Source: Gloeobacterales cyanobacterium ES-bin-313 (lineage in GTDB: Bacteria; Cyanobacteriota; Cyanobacteriia; Gloeobacterales; Gloeobacteraceae). From it: 64,000 nt of DNA. Each line of letters begins with the position of its first letter. Within the stretch, counting starts at the first letter, position 1. Positions 25,953 to 35,005 of the stretch are shown piece after piece. Location: the NCBI GenBank assembly GCA_014379585.1, contig JACMLN010000108.1, positions 1 to 64,000 of the forward strand. The letters run 5' to 3'. A program made the translations under genes and the position numbers. The notes under the pieces are model-generated. The model ran no database searches and was not told the origin of the DNA. It worked only from the letters and a program-made list of their open reading frames with translations.

Positions 25953-27337
25953 AGTCGTAAAGTCGAGTGAATTGCAGAACCAGTAGCTCCCAATGGTACA
26001 CCGACCTGAGCGTGAAATTGGCTTCCGAGGTGACAGAGCAGTGCTTCTTGCCAAGTCGGCGCAACGAGCGTCAAGCCTGTGGGCAGACCATTTTGTTGAA
26101 AACCGCTCGGAACAGAAATCGCACTGAGATCTAAAAGATTCGCAAAGTTGGTGTAGCGTCCTAAATTGCTGTTGAGGGCAATCGGTTCTTGGGCAATTGC
26201 ATCGATCCGATAGATCGTGCCCGTTGTTGGAATTGCCAATATATCCATCAATGCCCATTCGCTTTCTGTTTTTCTACGCAGTTCAGCAAGGCGATAGCTC
26301 GCTTTGTAGGCAGCGATGGCATCGTAATTTTTTCCACCCAAAATAATGGCACGAACGATCGGATCAGCAGAGTCTACTTCTTGCTCTAGAAACTCGCCAA
26401 CTGCGGCGTAGCGCTCGGCAACCCAAGGGCCACCGTAGAGCATCTGAGCGGTTTCAGCAAAGGCTTGAAAATCAATGATCACTATCTTGCAGCCCAAATT
26501 TTCTAAACGGGCAAGTGCTTCTCGGTAGCGCAGTTCTGCTTCTTGATTACTAAAAAAGTCTAAATATTTTTCGTCAGGAATCCCGATGCGCAGCCCAGAA
26601 ATATTCGCGACCGTACCAACTTCAGCCCTTCGCGAAAAAGGATCTTCAGGATCGAACCTGCCTGCCACTCTTAAAATCGCACTGGCATCGTTGCAGGTAA
26701 GGGCGAAGATCGAGACGCAATCTAAACTGCGCACCGCTGGCACCAATCCCTGGGTACTGATGAAACCTTTACTTGGTTTTAGACCGACAATATTTGTAAA
26801 GGCAGCGGGGACTCTCCCTGATCCGGCTGTATCCGTTCCCAAGGCAAAGCTAACAAGTCCTGCCGAGACTGCCACCGCTGAACCAGAACTTGAACCACCG
26901 GGAATATAGTTTGGGTCGAAGGGATTGCGACAGATGCCGTAGGGGCTACGAGTGCCGACGAGACCCGTGGCGAACTGGTCGAGATTGGTTTTGCCGATCA
27001 AGATCGCGCCTGCTGCCAAAAGGTGTTCGACGACAGTGGCGGATCTTTCGGGAATATAGGCATAGGCAGGACAGCCCGCCGTCGTTGGTACACCCGCCAA
27101 ATCAAGATTGTCCTTGATCGCAAAGGGAATGCCGTAGAGGGGCAACTTTTCTGGATCTACCTCTTGCAGGAATCGCGCCCTCGCCACAGTTTCATCTATG
27201 GGCAGCAAGTGAATCCAAAGTGCAGGATCCCCGTAGGCTTCGATGCGGGCATAAATATCTCTGACCACTGCTTCTGGAGTTGTCGTACCAGTGCGGTAGC
27301 GTTGGGCAAGGGATTGCAGATCCAGGCTTTCGTTCAT
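25949..27337 (-). CDS. atzF: Allophanate hydrolase amidase domain (AtzF-type)
   Basis: This 462-residue amidase-signature enzyme has the Ser-cisSer-Lys triad: Lys in FAIKDNLDLAGVPTTAG (near residue 75), Ser in PGGSSSGSAVAVSAG (near 150) and the nucleophile in GTDTAGSGRVPAA (near 175). The region GLKPSKGFISTQGLVPAVRSLDCVS is typical of allophanate hydrolases rather than GatA. It hydrolyses allophanate, the product of urea carboxylase. It ends at the point where AtzF proteins continue into their second domain, which here is the next gene. No urea carboxylase is in the window. Confidence 0.88.
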   Translation of the reverse strand: MNESLDLQSLAQRYRTGTTTPEAVVRDIYARIEAYGDPALWIHLLPIDETVARARFLQEVDPEKLPLYGIPFAIKDNLDLAGVPTTAGCPAYAYIPERSATVVEHLLAAGAILIGKTNLDQFATGLVGTRSPYGICRNPFDPNYIPGGSSSGSAVAVSAGLVSFALGTDTAGSGRVPAAFTNIVGLKPSKGFISTQGLVPAVRSLDCVSIFALTCNDASAILRVAGRFDPEDPFSRRAEVGTVANISGLRIGIPDEKYLDFFSNQEAELRYREALARLENLGCKIVIIDFQAFAETAQMLYGGPWVAERYAAVGEFLEQEVDSADPIVRAIILGGKNYDAIAAYKASYRLAELRRKTESEWALMDILAIPTTGTIYRIDAIAQEPIALNSNLGRYTNFANLLDLSAISVPSGFQQNGLPTGLTLVAPTWQEALLCHLGSQFHAQVGVPLGATGSAIHSTLRL

Positions 27338-27385
27338 CGGTTTTGTATGGATTATTGTGGCAAATGGAATGAATGCTCGAAAATG

Positions 27386-27958
27386 TTATTTGTGTGTAGA
27401 AAGATATTGCTGAAGGGCGCGATCTAGGGATTCAGGTTGCACGCCACAGCGGGATGGATGGCGAATATCAACGCGCATGATCCAGAGGGTGTTGCGATTG
27501 AGGTGGGTGACAAGGTAGTTGGAGAGGGCTTGATAGTCAGGGACTTGAAAATCGGGGCCAAGATAATAGCTGAGGCGATAGAAGTTTTCCTTGCCCTGGC
27601 TGAGAAGATCGCATTGGGCATTGTTGAGGCTATTGACGGGAGTGAGAGAATAGCCTTTTTTTTGCCAAAAGCGAGTGTGATCTTCGGAAAGGTTGAAAGC
27701 AGTGCTAAACAACTGAATATCGATGTCATTTTCCTGAGACTTCGCTTGGAATTTTGCTGTATCGCGGTCGGCTTCTAAGAACTTCACGCCGGGAATAGCG
27801 AGGGTTTTGGCCGACGCCTCCATCGTTTGTTTAGGTTGTAAAGAAACAACTGGATTGGCGTTGCCTGTCCAGAGTTTCCAACCAAAGAAAACAGATAAAG
27901 CGAGGATGACTAGGGTGAACCCGAATCGGAAGCGCTCTGGGGATCGAAGGGATTCCAT
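27386..27958 (-). CDS. Cyanoexosortase A system-associated protein
   Basis: The product is 190 residues with one N-terminal membrane span (FGFTLVILALSVFFGWKLW, residues about 12-31) and a soluble domain expected outside the membrane. It follows cyanoexosortase A with a 49-base overlap, the position of the associated protein in this system. The soluble part contains IQLFSTAFNLSEDHTRFW and an RVDIRHPSRCGV segment. Its job is not known; it may help substrate processing. The start inside crtA is the only good one, since the next Met would delete the anchor. Confidence 0.72.
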   Translation of the reverse strand: MESLRSPERFRFGFTLVILALSVFFGWKLWTGNANPVVSLQPKQTMEASAKTLAIPGVKFLEADRDTAKFQAKSQENDIDIQLFSTAFNLSEDHTRFWQKKGYSLTPVNSLNNAQCDLLSQGKENFYRLSYYLGPDFQVPDYQALSNYLVTHLNRNTLWIMRVDIRHPSRCGVQPESLDRALQQYLSTHK

Positions 27959-28794
27959 TGAAAGAAACTACTGGTGTAGAGGATAGCGACGATACTAATG
28001 GCGTTGCCGTAGAGCGAAGCACCCCAGCCCTCGTGAAGGGCATCGAAGGTCTCTTTGCCCAGGCTGGTGGTGGCGTAGGCCAACAGCAAGATACGGAAAA
28101 TATTCAGCCCTAAAACAATCAATTCGCAAGTAAAAAAATACCGCAGGTTGTCTTTGAGGGAGCGCTGGGAAATGGTGAGGATTGCCGTAATAGCGAGGAC
28201 ACCAACTTCTGTCAAGCTGTGAATGCCAGAACAACCTGCATTCACATCCACACCGCCTGCGTTACCAATTTGCAAAACCGTGTCTTGGACGGTCACAGGA
28301 AGACCGCAGAGCCAAAGTATGTAGGCTGCGGAACCGGCCACAAACTGTTGGAGCCAAGGAACAATCGGTGTGTAGCGAGGCAGAAAACCGTTGGCGACCC
28401 CGCTCACGGTCAAAATCATGCCGACGATGATCAAAGGGCGTTTCACCGCTTCCCAGCCAGGTTTTCCCCAGCGAAATACCACGAGCCCAAAGAGTGCGAT
28501 GGCCAGTGCGAGGGCTTGGAGGGTCAAGAGCGGGAGTTGCACCAGGAGCAGGCTTCCAAATACGCAGAGAAAGCCAAATCCTTGGGCAGGCAAGCCAGCC
28601 AAGGGCAATTTCAGTAAATCTTTTTGTTGGCTCATCAAAAAGATGACAGCAACCAGACAGATGACCCGATTCTCTAGCCCTCCACCCGCAGCACTCCAAG
28701 CTTGAAATGAAGCAAACAGGACTGGAGCAAAACAGATGCCCAGCACCAGAAGTAAGGCAATGGCCAAAAGTGGTTCGGTGCGACGAATCAGCAT
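27910..28794 (-). CDS. crtA: Cyanoexosortase A
   Basis: The 294-residue protein has about eight membrane spans and the exosortase catalytic motifs: Cys in VNAGCSGIHSL (near residue 202), Arg in LNIFRILLLAY (near 245) and His in HEGWGASLYG (near 265). Exosortases are thought to cleave PEP-CTERM sorting signals and transfer the protein to the envelope. The ATG at 28794 lies one base after the purD stop, with GGGAGG 5 bases before it. No PEP-CTERM substrate is in this window. Confidence 0.9.
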   Translation of the reverse strand: MLIRRTEPLLAIALLLVLGICFAPVLFASFQAWSAAGGGLENRVICLVAVIFLMSQQKDLLKLPLAGLPAQGFGFLCVFGSLLLVQLPLLTLQALALAIALFGLVVFRWGKPGWEAVKRPLIIVGMILTVSGVANGFLPRYTPIVPWLQQFVAGSAAYILWLCGLPVTVQDTVLQIGNAGGVDVNAGCSGIHSLTEVGVLAITAILTISQRSLKDNLRYFFTCELIVLGLNIFRILLLAYATTSLGKETFDALHEGWGASLYGNAISIVAILYTSSFFQWNPFDPQSASDSGSP

Positions 28795-28795
28795 T

Positions 28796-30067
28796 TCATC
28801 CTCCCGCTCGCCAGCCGATGTCTGGTCGATAGTAAACTCCCTCAAACTGGATCTTTGAAATAGCCTCGTAACAGCATTTCAGGGCATCTTTCAGCGTTGT
28901 AGCAGTGGCACTTACCGCCATGATCCGCCCACCTTGGGTGACAATTTGATGCTCGATTTGGCGGGTACCGCTGTGAAACACAGTCGCTCCTGTCTCAGCC
29001 ACTTTTTCGAGGCCAAAAATCTCGTCTTCTTGACGATAACTGCCGGGATAACCCCCTGCCGCCAAAACGACGCAAGCAGCGCATTCGGACTTCCATTCGA
29101 GCTGAATCTGGTCTAAGGTGCCTTCGGCAGTGGCGATCAGCACCTCTTCTAAAGGCGTTTTCAGTAAAGGCAGTAAGACCTGGGTTTCAGGATCACCGAA
29201 ACGACAGTTGAATTCGATCACCTTCGGTTCGCCAGCCGGAGAAATCATTAATCCGGCGTAAAGCACCCCTCGGTAAGTCACACCTTGATGGGTAAGCGCT
29301 GCAAGGATCGGTTCGAGAACTTCTTTGTAGATCCTGTCCATCAGTTGCGGTGTGATCACAGGTGCAGGGGCGTAGGCTCCCATGCCGCCTGTATTTGGCC
29401 CTGTGTCTCCAACACCGATGCGCTTATGATCCTGGGCAGGAGGCATCGCCAGAATCGTTTTTCCATCGGTAAAGGCCAGCACTGAGGCTTCTTCGCCGAG
29501 GAGCATCTCCTCGATCACCACGGTTTCGCCCGCCGCCCCAAACTGAGAAAGTTCATTGAGGGCAGTAAGGGCAGACTCTGTGTCGAGGGCAACAGTTACC
29601 CCTTTGCCCTGGGCAAGGCCATCGGCCTTGATCACCAAGGGGCCTGGATTGGCCAAGACATAGTTTTTCGCCTTCGCTACGTCTGTAAAAATCATCGCGG
29701 AGGCGGTGGGAATCCCAGCCTTTTCCATCATTTCTTTCGCCCACGACTTACTGGCCTCCAGTCGGGCACCGGCTTGATTGGGGCCGAAGATCAGCAAATT
29801 CTCCGCTTGAAAGCGATCGACGATGCCAGCCGCTAGGGGCGCTTCAGGGCCAACAACAGTCAGATCGATATTTTTTTCTTTGGCAAAGTCCATCAATCCC
29901 TGAAAGTCCAGGGGCGAGAGGGAAACATTGCTGCACTTCGCCAAACTTGCCGTACCACCGTTGCCAGGAGCCACATAGACCGCTTCAATCTGCTCGGAGC
30001 GGGACAACGCCCAAGCGATGCAGTGTTCACGTCCACCATTACCGATCACGAGAATTTTTTTGCCCAT
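28796..30067 (-). CDS. purD: Phosphoribosylamine-glycine ligase PurD
   Basis: This 423-residue ATP-grasp enzyme starts with KILVIGNGGREHCIAWAL. It has VVGPEAPLAAGIVD, LVIKADGLAQGKGVTVA, EEMLLGEEASVLAFTDG, AQDHKR.GDGD-like AQDHKRIGVGDTGPNTGGMGAYAP, and VIEFNCRFGDPETQ. It joins glycine to phosphoribosylamine in purine synthesis. It is the first gene of a minus-strand run purD-crtA-associated protein, 1 base from crtA. The 125-base gap to livM is a divergent promoter region. Confidence 0.97.
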   Translation of the reverse strand: MGKKILVIGNGGREHCIAWALSRSEQIEAVYVAPGNGGTASLAKCSNVSLSPLDFQGLMDFAKEKNIDLTVVGPEAPLAAGIVDRFQAENLLIFGPNQAGARLEASKSWAKEMMEKAGIPTASAMIFTDVAKAKNYVLANPGPLVIKADGLAQGKGVTVALDTESALTALNELSQFGAAGETVVIEEMLLGEEASVLAFTDGKTILAMPPAQDHKRIGVGDTGPNTGGMGAYAPAPVITPQLMDRIYKEVLEPILAALTHQGVTYRGVLYAGLMISPAGEPKVIEFNCRFGDPETQVLLPLLKTPLEEVLIATAEGTLDQIQLEWKSECAACVVLAAGGYPGSYRQEDEIFGLEKVAETGATVFHSGTRQIEHQIVTQGGRIMAVSATATTLKDALKCCYEAISKIQFEGVYYRPDIGWRAGG

Positions 30068-30192
30068 GGTCGCTATCTTACCTTTGCGAGCAGCCCGTTT
30101 TTCGGTAAAAAATATGCTTACGAAATAATGTGGGGCGATAACGTCCTCTTGGGCAGAATGCTAGGATTCAGCAGAATTACACTGTCTAGCCC

Positions 30193-31221
30193 ATGCCACT
30201 CAATAAATTCCTCACAAAATTACCAGCCCCTCTGCGCCGCTACGGATTGATTGGCCTCGGATTACTGCTCCCATTGCTTATGCAATTGACCAATCAACCC
30301 AGTTATCTGGCCAATATTGCAGTCACGGTGGGTGTATACATGGTGCTGGCCATGGGACTGAACATTGTGGTCGGAATGGCAGGTCTGCTAGACCTAGGCT
30401 ACATCGCTTTTTTCGCGGTAGGTGCCTATACAATGGCCATTGGTTCTGCCCACGGTCTCAATTTTTGGTTGGCACTGCCTCTGGCTGGTGGTCTGGCTGC
30501 ATTTTTTGGGGTACTTCTCGGCGCACCGACATTGCCCCTGCGCGGGGATTACTTGGCCATCGTCACTCTTGGTTTTGGGGAAATTGTTCGCATTGCCCTC
30601 TTGAATCTCGGTTGGTTGACCAATGGACCTTCGGGGATTAGCGGCGTACCTGGGCCGATTGTTCCCTGGATTGGTACTGGCGGTTTGACCTGGATCAACT
30701 TGTTCCAGCCTGTGCAGTTGTATTACGTAGCTTTTGGGTTTGTCGTCTGCGTCTATTGGATCACGACTCGATTGAAAGCCTCGCGCATCGGACGCGCCTG
30801 GATCGCGATTCGTGAAGATGAAATTGCCGCTAAAGCAATGGGAATCGATACGGTCAAACTTAAACTCCTTGCCTTCGCTAGCGGTGCTGCCCTTGCCGGA
30901 ATGACAGGAGTATTATTTGCCAGTCAACTCACATTTGTTTCACCGGATAGCTTTACGCTGATCGATTCAGTAATGGTGCTCTCAATGGTCGTCCTCGGTG
31001 GCATGGGTTCGGTGCCGGGGGTCGTTCTCGGTGCGCTGATCTTGATCGTTCTGCCGGAAGTATTGCGCGGTTTTTCGGAATATCGCATGTTGCTTTTTGG
31101 GGGAGCGATGGTGCTTGTCATGTTGCTCAGGCCCCAAGGACTTTGGGGCGAAGATCAACAAAGTTCTCCCGCCACTATCGATCTTCCTGTCCCATCAAAC
31201 AAGGAAAACGTCCGGGTTTAA
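30193..31221 (+). CDS. livM: Branched-chain amino acid ABC transporter permease LivM
   Basis: This 342-residue protein has about nine to ten membrane spans. LivM landmarks are GLNIVVGMAGLLDLGYIAFFAVGAY (near residue 55), PTLPLRGDYLAIVTLGFGEIVRI (near 115) and NGPSGISGVPGP. The cytoplasmic loop SRIGRAWIAIREDEIAAKAMGID is the ATPase-contact region. It should form a permease pair with LivH, but no livH, livG, livF or binding-protein gene is nearby, so its partners must be encoded elsewhere. It lies just upstream of the phytochrome-like kinase on the same strand. Confidence 0.9.
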   Translation: MPLNKFLTKLPAPLRRYGLIGLGLLLPLLMQLTNQPSYLANIAVTVGVYMVLAMGLNIVVGMAGLLDLGYIAFFAVGAYTMAIGSAHGLNFWLALPLAGGLAAFFGVLLGAPTLPLRGDYLAIVTLGFGEIVRIALLNLGWLTNGPSGISGVPGPIVPWIGTGGLTWINLFQPVQLYYVAFGFVVCVYWITTRLKASRIGRAWIAIREDEIAAKAMGIDTVKLKLLAFASGAALAGMTGVLFASQLTFVSPDSFTLIDSVMVLSMVVLGGMGSVPGVVLGALILIVLPEVLRGFSEYRMLLFGGAMVLVMLLRPQGLWGEDQQSSPATIDLPVPSNKENVRV

Positions 31222-31322
31222 CCGCGAAGGACAATGCCATCCCACACTTGCTCAGAGAAATGCATTTTTCTTTGCTTCCTGCTGATTTTTTCCCTTGTGA
31301 AGAATGGGTGAAACTTGGAGGA

Positions 31323-34139
31323 ATGCCATTTGAAAAGGGTAGACTGACCTTGCATAAAGCACTTAGGCTACACATGCTCCCCCCTCTTCAGACAGGATCG
31401 ATTTCATACGATGAGCAGCCGATCCACAACCCCGGAAGCATCCAGTCCCGTGGGGTTCTTTTCGCATTTAAAAAACCTGAATTTATATTCCTGCAAGTCA
31501 GTGAAAACACTGACGACCATCTCGGTGTATCTCCATTTGATTTACTAGGAAAACCACTCACTGCTTTATTTTCGGCGAGTCAAATTAAAAAAATTAAAGA
31601 CATCTTAAACAATCGTTTTGCAGAAACGATTCCTTTCAAATTCATCTTGCCAATTGGTACACGGCGTCATTCTTTTGATTGTGTACTTCACCAAACGACA
31701 GAAACGATTCTGCTTGAAATGGAGCCGACCCTTCCCTGTCGATCTACTTCTATCTATCAACGTGCCCGGAGTATCAGCGCACGTTTCCGCAACATGTTCG
31801 ATGGTCAATCTTTAGGCCAGCTTGCAGTGCAGGAATTGCGGGAATTGACGGGCTTTGATCGGGTAATGATCTATCAATTTGATGAGCAGTGGAATGGGTT
31901 GGTGCTCGCTGAAGACAGTGCGGGACACATGCCCTCTTTTTTGGGTCTACACTTTCCTGCTGCAGATATTCCAGACCAAGCTCGCAAGCTATTTCTCCAA
32001 AATCGCACCCGAGTGCTTGACGATTGTCTGACACCATTTGCACAGTTGATTAGTGCTCCGCAGAGTTGTCTACCCGAAGCCTTAGACCTTAGCTCCTGTA
32101 GCCTTCGCAGTGCCCACAGTATTCATATCGAATATCTCGGCAATATGGGTGTTGTCGCTTCAATGACTATCGCCTTGACGCACAACGACAAACTCTGGGG
32201 ATTGGTTGTTTTTCATCACGCAACTCCCCGCAAAGTGCCTGGGGAACTCCGTCAAGCCTGCCAAGATATTTGCCAAATTCTCTCTTTAGAACTGAGCGCC
32301 ATAGAAGAGCGGGTAGACTACAACTACCGTATCGCTCTCAAGAGCAGTCAAGCGAAATTTGTTGAGTTTATGAGCCAAGCGGAAAACTTTCTTAGTGCTC
32401 TGAGAGGGAATCGTCCAGATCTTCTGAACCCCGTCCGAGCCGATGGTGTCGTCTTATCTTTTAATGGCGAGTACACATTGTTTGGCAAGACACCTCCCCA
32501 AGCTCACTTGGGCCGCCTCATTGCTTGGCTAGATAGGCAAGAAGGGTACTTTTGTACAGATTCACTTTCCAGTGTGTACCCCGAAGCAAAAGCCTTCCGA
32601 GCAGTTGCTAGCGGTTTGCTTGCCATGCCTATTCTTCTTGCAGGTCAAAAAAATTATGTACTCTGGTTCCGTGCAGAGATTTTACACATCCTGGACTGGG
32701 GCGGTGACCCAGAGCATGTTGTCACCATCGATGATCAGCAAAAACTGCACCCGCGCCGTTCTTTCGCGCTTTGGAAACAGCTTGTAGAGTTCCGCTCTCT
32801 GCCTTGGAGGCAGTGGGAAGTCGATGCCGCTTTTGAACTGCGTGCGTCTATGCTCGGGATCGAAAAGTCGTTGAGGCTGGGCGAAACAAATGCCTTGCTC
32901 AAACAAGAGATTCAAGAGCGTCGTAGCATAGAGACCCAACTTCACCTTGCTAAGGATTTTGCTGAATCAGCAAACCGGGCTAAGGGGGTGTTTTTGGCGA
33001 ATGTCAGTCACGAAATTCGTACCCCTCTCAACGGGATTGTTGGCATGGCTGGACTGCTCTTGCAGACAGACCTTTCTGTTGAACAGCACGAGTACGCCCA
33101 AGTCATGCGCAGTTCAGGGGACGCCCTACTGACGGTGATTAACGATCTCCTCGACTTCTCAAAAATTGAAGCAGGCAAATTAGATCTAGAACAAATTCCT
33201 GTGGATCTGTACTTACTCGTGAAAACGGTGGTTGCCCTGTTATCAGAGCGGGCAAGCTCTAAACATCTGACTCTGACTTGGCAGATCGATCCGAATGTTC
33301 CTCGCTTAGTCCTTACTGATCCTGTCCGGCTCCAGCAAATTCTGATTAATCTCTTAGGAAATGCCGTTAAATTTACCGAGAACGGTAAAATTCATATCCA
33401 TTTTGCCATGCTCAACGCTCTGACGCTGCGCTGTAATGTGCAAGATTCGGGCATTGGTATCGCCACAGAAAACCTGCAACACCTCTTCAAGCCTTTCAGT
33501 CAGGCGGATGGTTCGACGACTCGTAAGTATGGCGGAACGGGGCTAGGACTAGCGATCTGTCAACAACTTGTCACCCTTATGGGGGGCAACATCGGCGTGG
33601 AAACCAGTCTTGGAAAAGGTTCAACCTTTTGGTTCTCCGTCCCTGCAATTGCTGTCATCGCAGAACCTCCAAGGATTCTCGAGCAAGATAATCTTGCTGA
33701 CTTGAAAACGCTCCAAAATCATGGGCAGATTCGGATCCTCCTTGCTGAAGACAATCCGATCAATCAAATGGTTGCGCAACGCCAACTCGCGAAACTTGGT
33801 TGTCACGTCACAGTGGTCAGCAACGGTCAAGAAGCCCTCGAAGCCTTGGCACAGGATGAATACACACTTATCCTGATGGATTGCCAGATGCCTGTGATGG
33901 ACGGTTTCCTTACTACCAAGGAAATTCGCCGCCAGTTCGGCCACAAAAAACATATTCCGATTATCGCGATGACGGCCAATGTCATGAATGGGGAAAAACA
34001 GCTATGTCTTGACTGTGGGATGGATGACTATCTTGCCAAACCCGTCACTGTAAAGACACTAGGTGAGACAGTACTCCGTTGGTCGCTCACCTCAAGCCAG
34101 TTTCTGCTTGAGAATAGTGGAAACAAGAGCAATCGCTAA
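31323..34139 (+). CDS. Phytochrome-like hybrid histidine kinase lacking both known bilin-attachment cysteines
   Basis: Domains in order: PAS (QPIHNPGSIQSRG, residues about 32-44), GAF (FPAADIPDQARKLF, Asp at residue 215), PHY with tongue motif HPRRSFALWKQLV, histidine kinase (NVSHEIRTPLNGI; ATP site DSGIGIA and GGTGLGLAI), and a receiver (LLAEDNPIN, LILMDCQMPVMDG, AKPV). The bacteriophytochrome cysteine position is Tyr (31407-31409) and the plant/Cph1 position is Ile (32121-32123), although neighbouring pocket residues (ADIP Asp, IH His, VVFHH) remain. It may bind bilin non-covalently or sense something else. The start is uncertain: 31260 and 31374 are also in frame. The 3' end overlaps the ABC permease gene by 48 bases on the other strand. 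Confidence 0.9.
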   Translation: MPFEKGRLTLHKALRLHMLPPLQTGSISYDEQPIHNPGSIQSRGVLFAFKKPEFIFLQVSENTDDHLGVSPFDLLGKPLTALFSASQIKKIKDILNNRFAETIPFKFILPIGTRRHSFDCVLHQTTETILLEMEPTLPCRSTSIYQRARSISARFRNMFDGQSLGQLAVQELRELTGFDRVMIYQFDEQWNGLVLAEDSAGHMPSFLGLHFPAADIPDQARKLFLQNRTRVLDDCLTPFAQLISAPQSCLPEALDLSSCSLRSAHSIHIEYLGNMGVVASMTIALTHNDKLWGLVVFHHATPRKVPGELRQACQDICQILSLELSAIEERVDYNYRIALKSSQAKFVEFMSQAENFLSALRGNRPDLLNPVRADGVVLSFNGEYTLFGKTPPQAHLGRLIAWLDRQEGYFCTDSLSSVYPEAKAFRAVASGLLAMPILLAGQKNYVLWFRAEILHILDWGGDPEHVVTIDDQQKLHPRRSFALWKQLVEFRSLPWRQWEVDAAFELRASMLGIEKSLRLGETNALLKQEIQERRSIETQLHLAKDFAESANRAKGVFLANVSHEIRTPLNGIVGMAGLLLQTDLSVEQHEYAQVMRSSGDALLTVINDLLDFSKIEAGKLDLEQIPVDLYLLVKTVVALLSERASSKHLTLTWQIDPNVPRLVLTDPVRLQQILINLLGNAVKFTENGKIHIHFAMLNALTLRCNVQDSGIGIATENLQHLFKPFSQADGSTTRKYGGTGLGLAICQQLVTLMGGNIGVETSLGKGSTFWFSVPAIAVIAEPPRILEQDNLADLKTLQNHGQIRILLAEDNPINQMVAQRQLAKLGCHVTVVSNGQEALEALAQDEYTLILMDCQMPVMDGFLTTKEIRRQFGHKKHIPIIAMTANVMNGEKQLCLDCGMDDYLAKPVTVKTLGETVLRWSLTSSQFLLENSGNKSNR

Positions 34140-34964
34140 AATATCGAAAGCGACAAGCACAATCAAACAAGTCAGCAGACTGATAGAACTCCACGGTGCT
34201 TGTAGCACAGTACTCGCAAAACTCCAGTCTTTGTGAATAAACAAGAACCGGATCGGCTCGATGGCGTAGGTGAGAGGGTTTAAGCAGGCGACAACTTGTA
34301 ACCAAGTTGGCATGAAGCGCAATGGGGCTAACGCGGTACTGGAAAAGACCAAAGGCAAGTTCAGCACGAAGATCGCAGCCAGCATCTCAATGTGACCGGG
34401 CAAAGCAAAAGCAAGGCCAATGCTTAAAGCAGAGAAGCCAAAGACCAGCAATGAAACAACAAGGCCAACGACAAAAACTCCCGTCAAGCCCCCTGCAAAG
34501 TGGGCACCTAAAAGCAGGCTGACTACGCTGATTGCGGCTGTTTGGGCAAGGGCCGTACTGACGATAAAAAGCGATGAGGCCAAAACAATCGACGAGCGCG
34601 ACACGAGAGGGGCGACCAGCAATCGGTTGAGAAATCCAAATTCTCGATCAAAGATCAAAGGCAAACCAGCTGTCAACGCCCCACCAAACGCTGTAAAGAT
34701 AATCACTCCGGCGGCCAAAAATTCTGTGTAGGCATCCCCTACCCCAAAAGTATCCTTAGGCGCTTGGGCGAAGAGGGCACCGAAGAGCACCAGAAACATC
34801 AATGGCTGGATGATTCCACCCAAAAAGAAGGAGGGGCGGCGGGCTAACTGGATGTAGAGCCGTTTCGCAAGGGCAGCCGTTTCCTGCAAGAATTCAGCCC
34901 CAGTATTCGAGGCACTGGGTTGGAACTGGGCAGAAAGAGTGGGTTTATCGGTAGTACTAGTCAT
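34092..34964 (-). CDS. ABC-2 type transporter permease (DrrB-like)
   Basis: The product is about 290 residues with a soluble N-terminus and six membrane spans. The ABC-2 landmarks are RRPSFFLGGIIQPLMFLVLFGALFA (about residue 42), FLAAGVIIFTAFGGAL, FDREFGFLNRLLVAPLVSRSSIV and the closing MPTWLQVVACLNPLTYAIEPIR. It is the membrane half of the exporter whose ATPase lies just upstream. Substrate is unknown; similar cyanobacterial exporters move lipids or small hydrophobic compounds. A TTG at 34994 in frame would add 10 residues. Confidence 0.85.
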   Translation of the reverse strand: MTSTTDKPTLSAQFQPSASNTGAEFLQETAALAKRLYIQLARRPSFFLGGIIQPLMFLVLFGALFAQAPKDTFGVGDAYTEFLAAGVIIFTAFGGALTAGLPLIFDREFGFLNRLLVAPLVSRSSIVLASSLFIVSTALAQTAAISVVSLLLGAHFAGGLTGVFVVGLVVSLLVFGFSALSIGLAFALPGHIEMLAAIFVLNLPLVFSSTALAPLRFMPTWLQVVACLNPLTYAIEPIRFLFIHKDWSFASTVLQAPWSSISLLTCLIVLVAFDILAIALVSTILKQKLA

Positions 34965-35005
34965 GAATTCAACCGCTGATGGAGAGCTTGTCAAGGGACT
35001 CTCAA

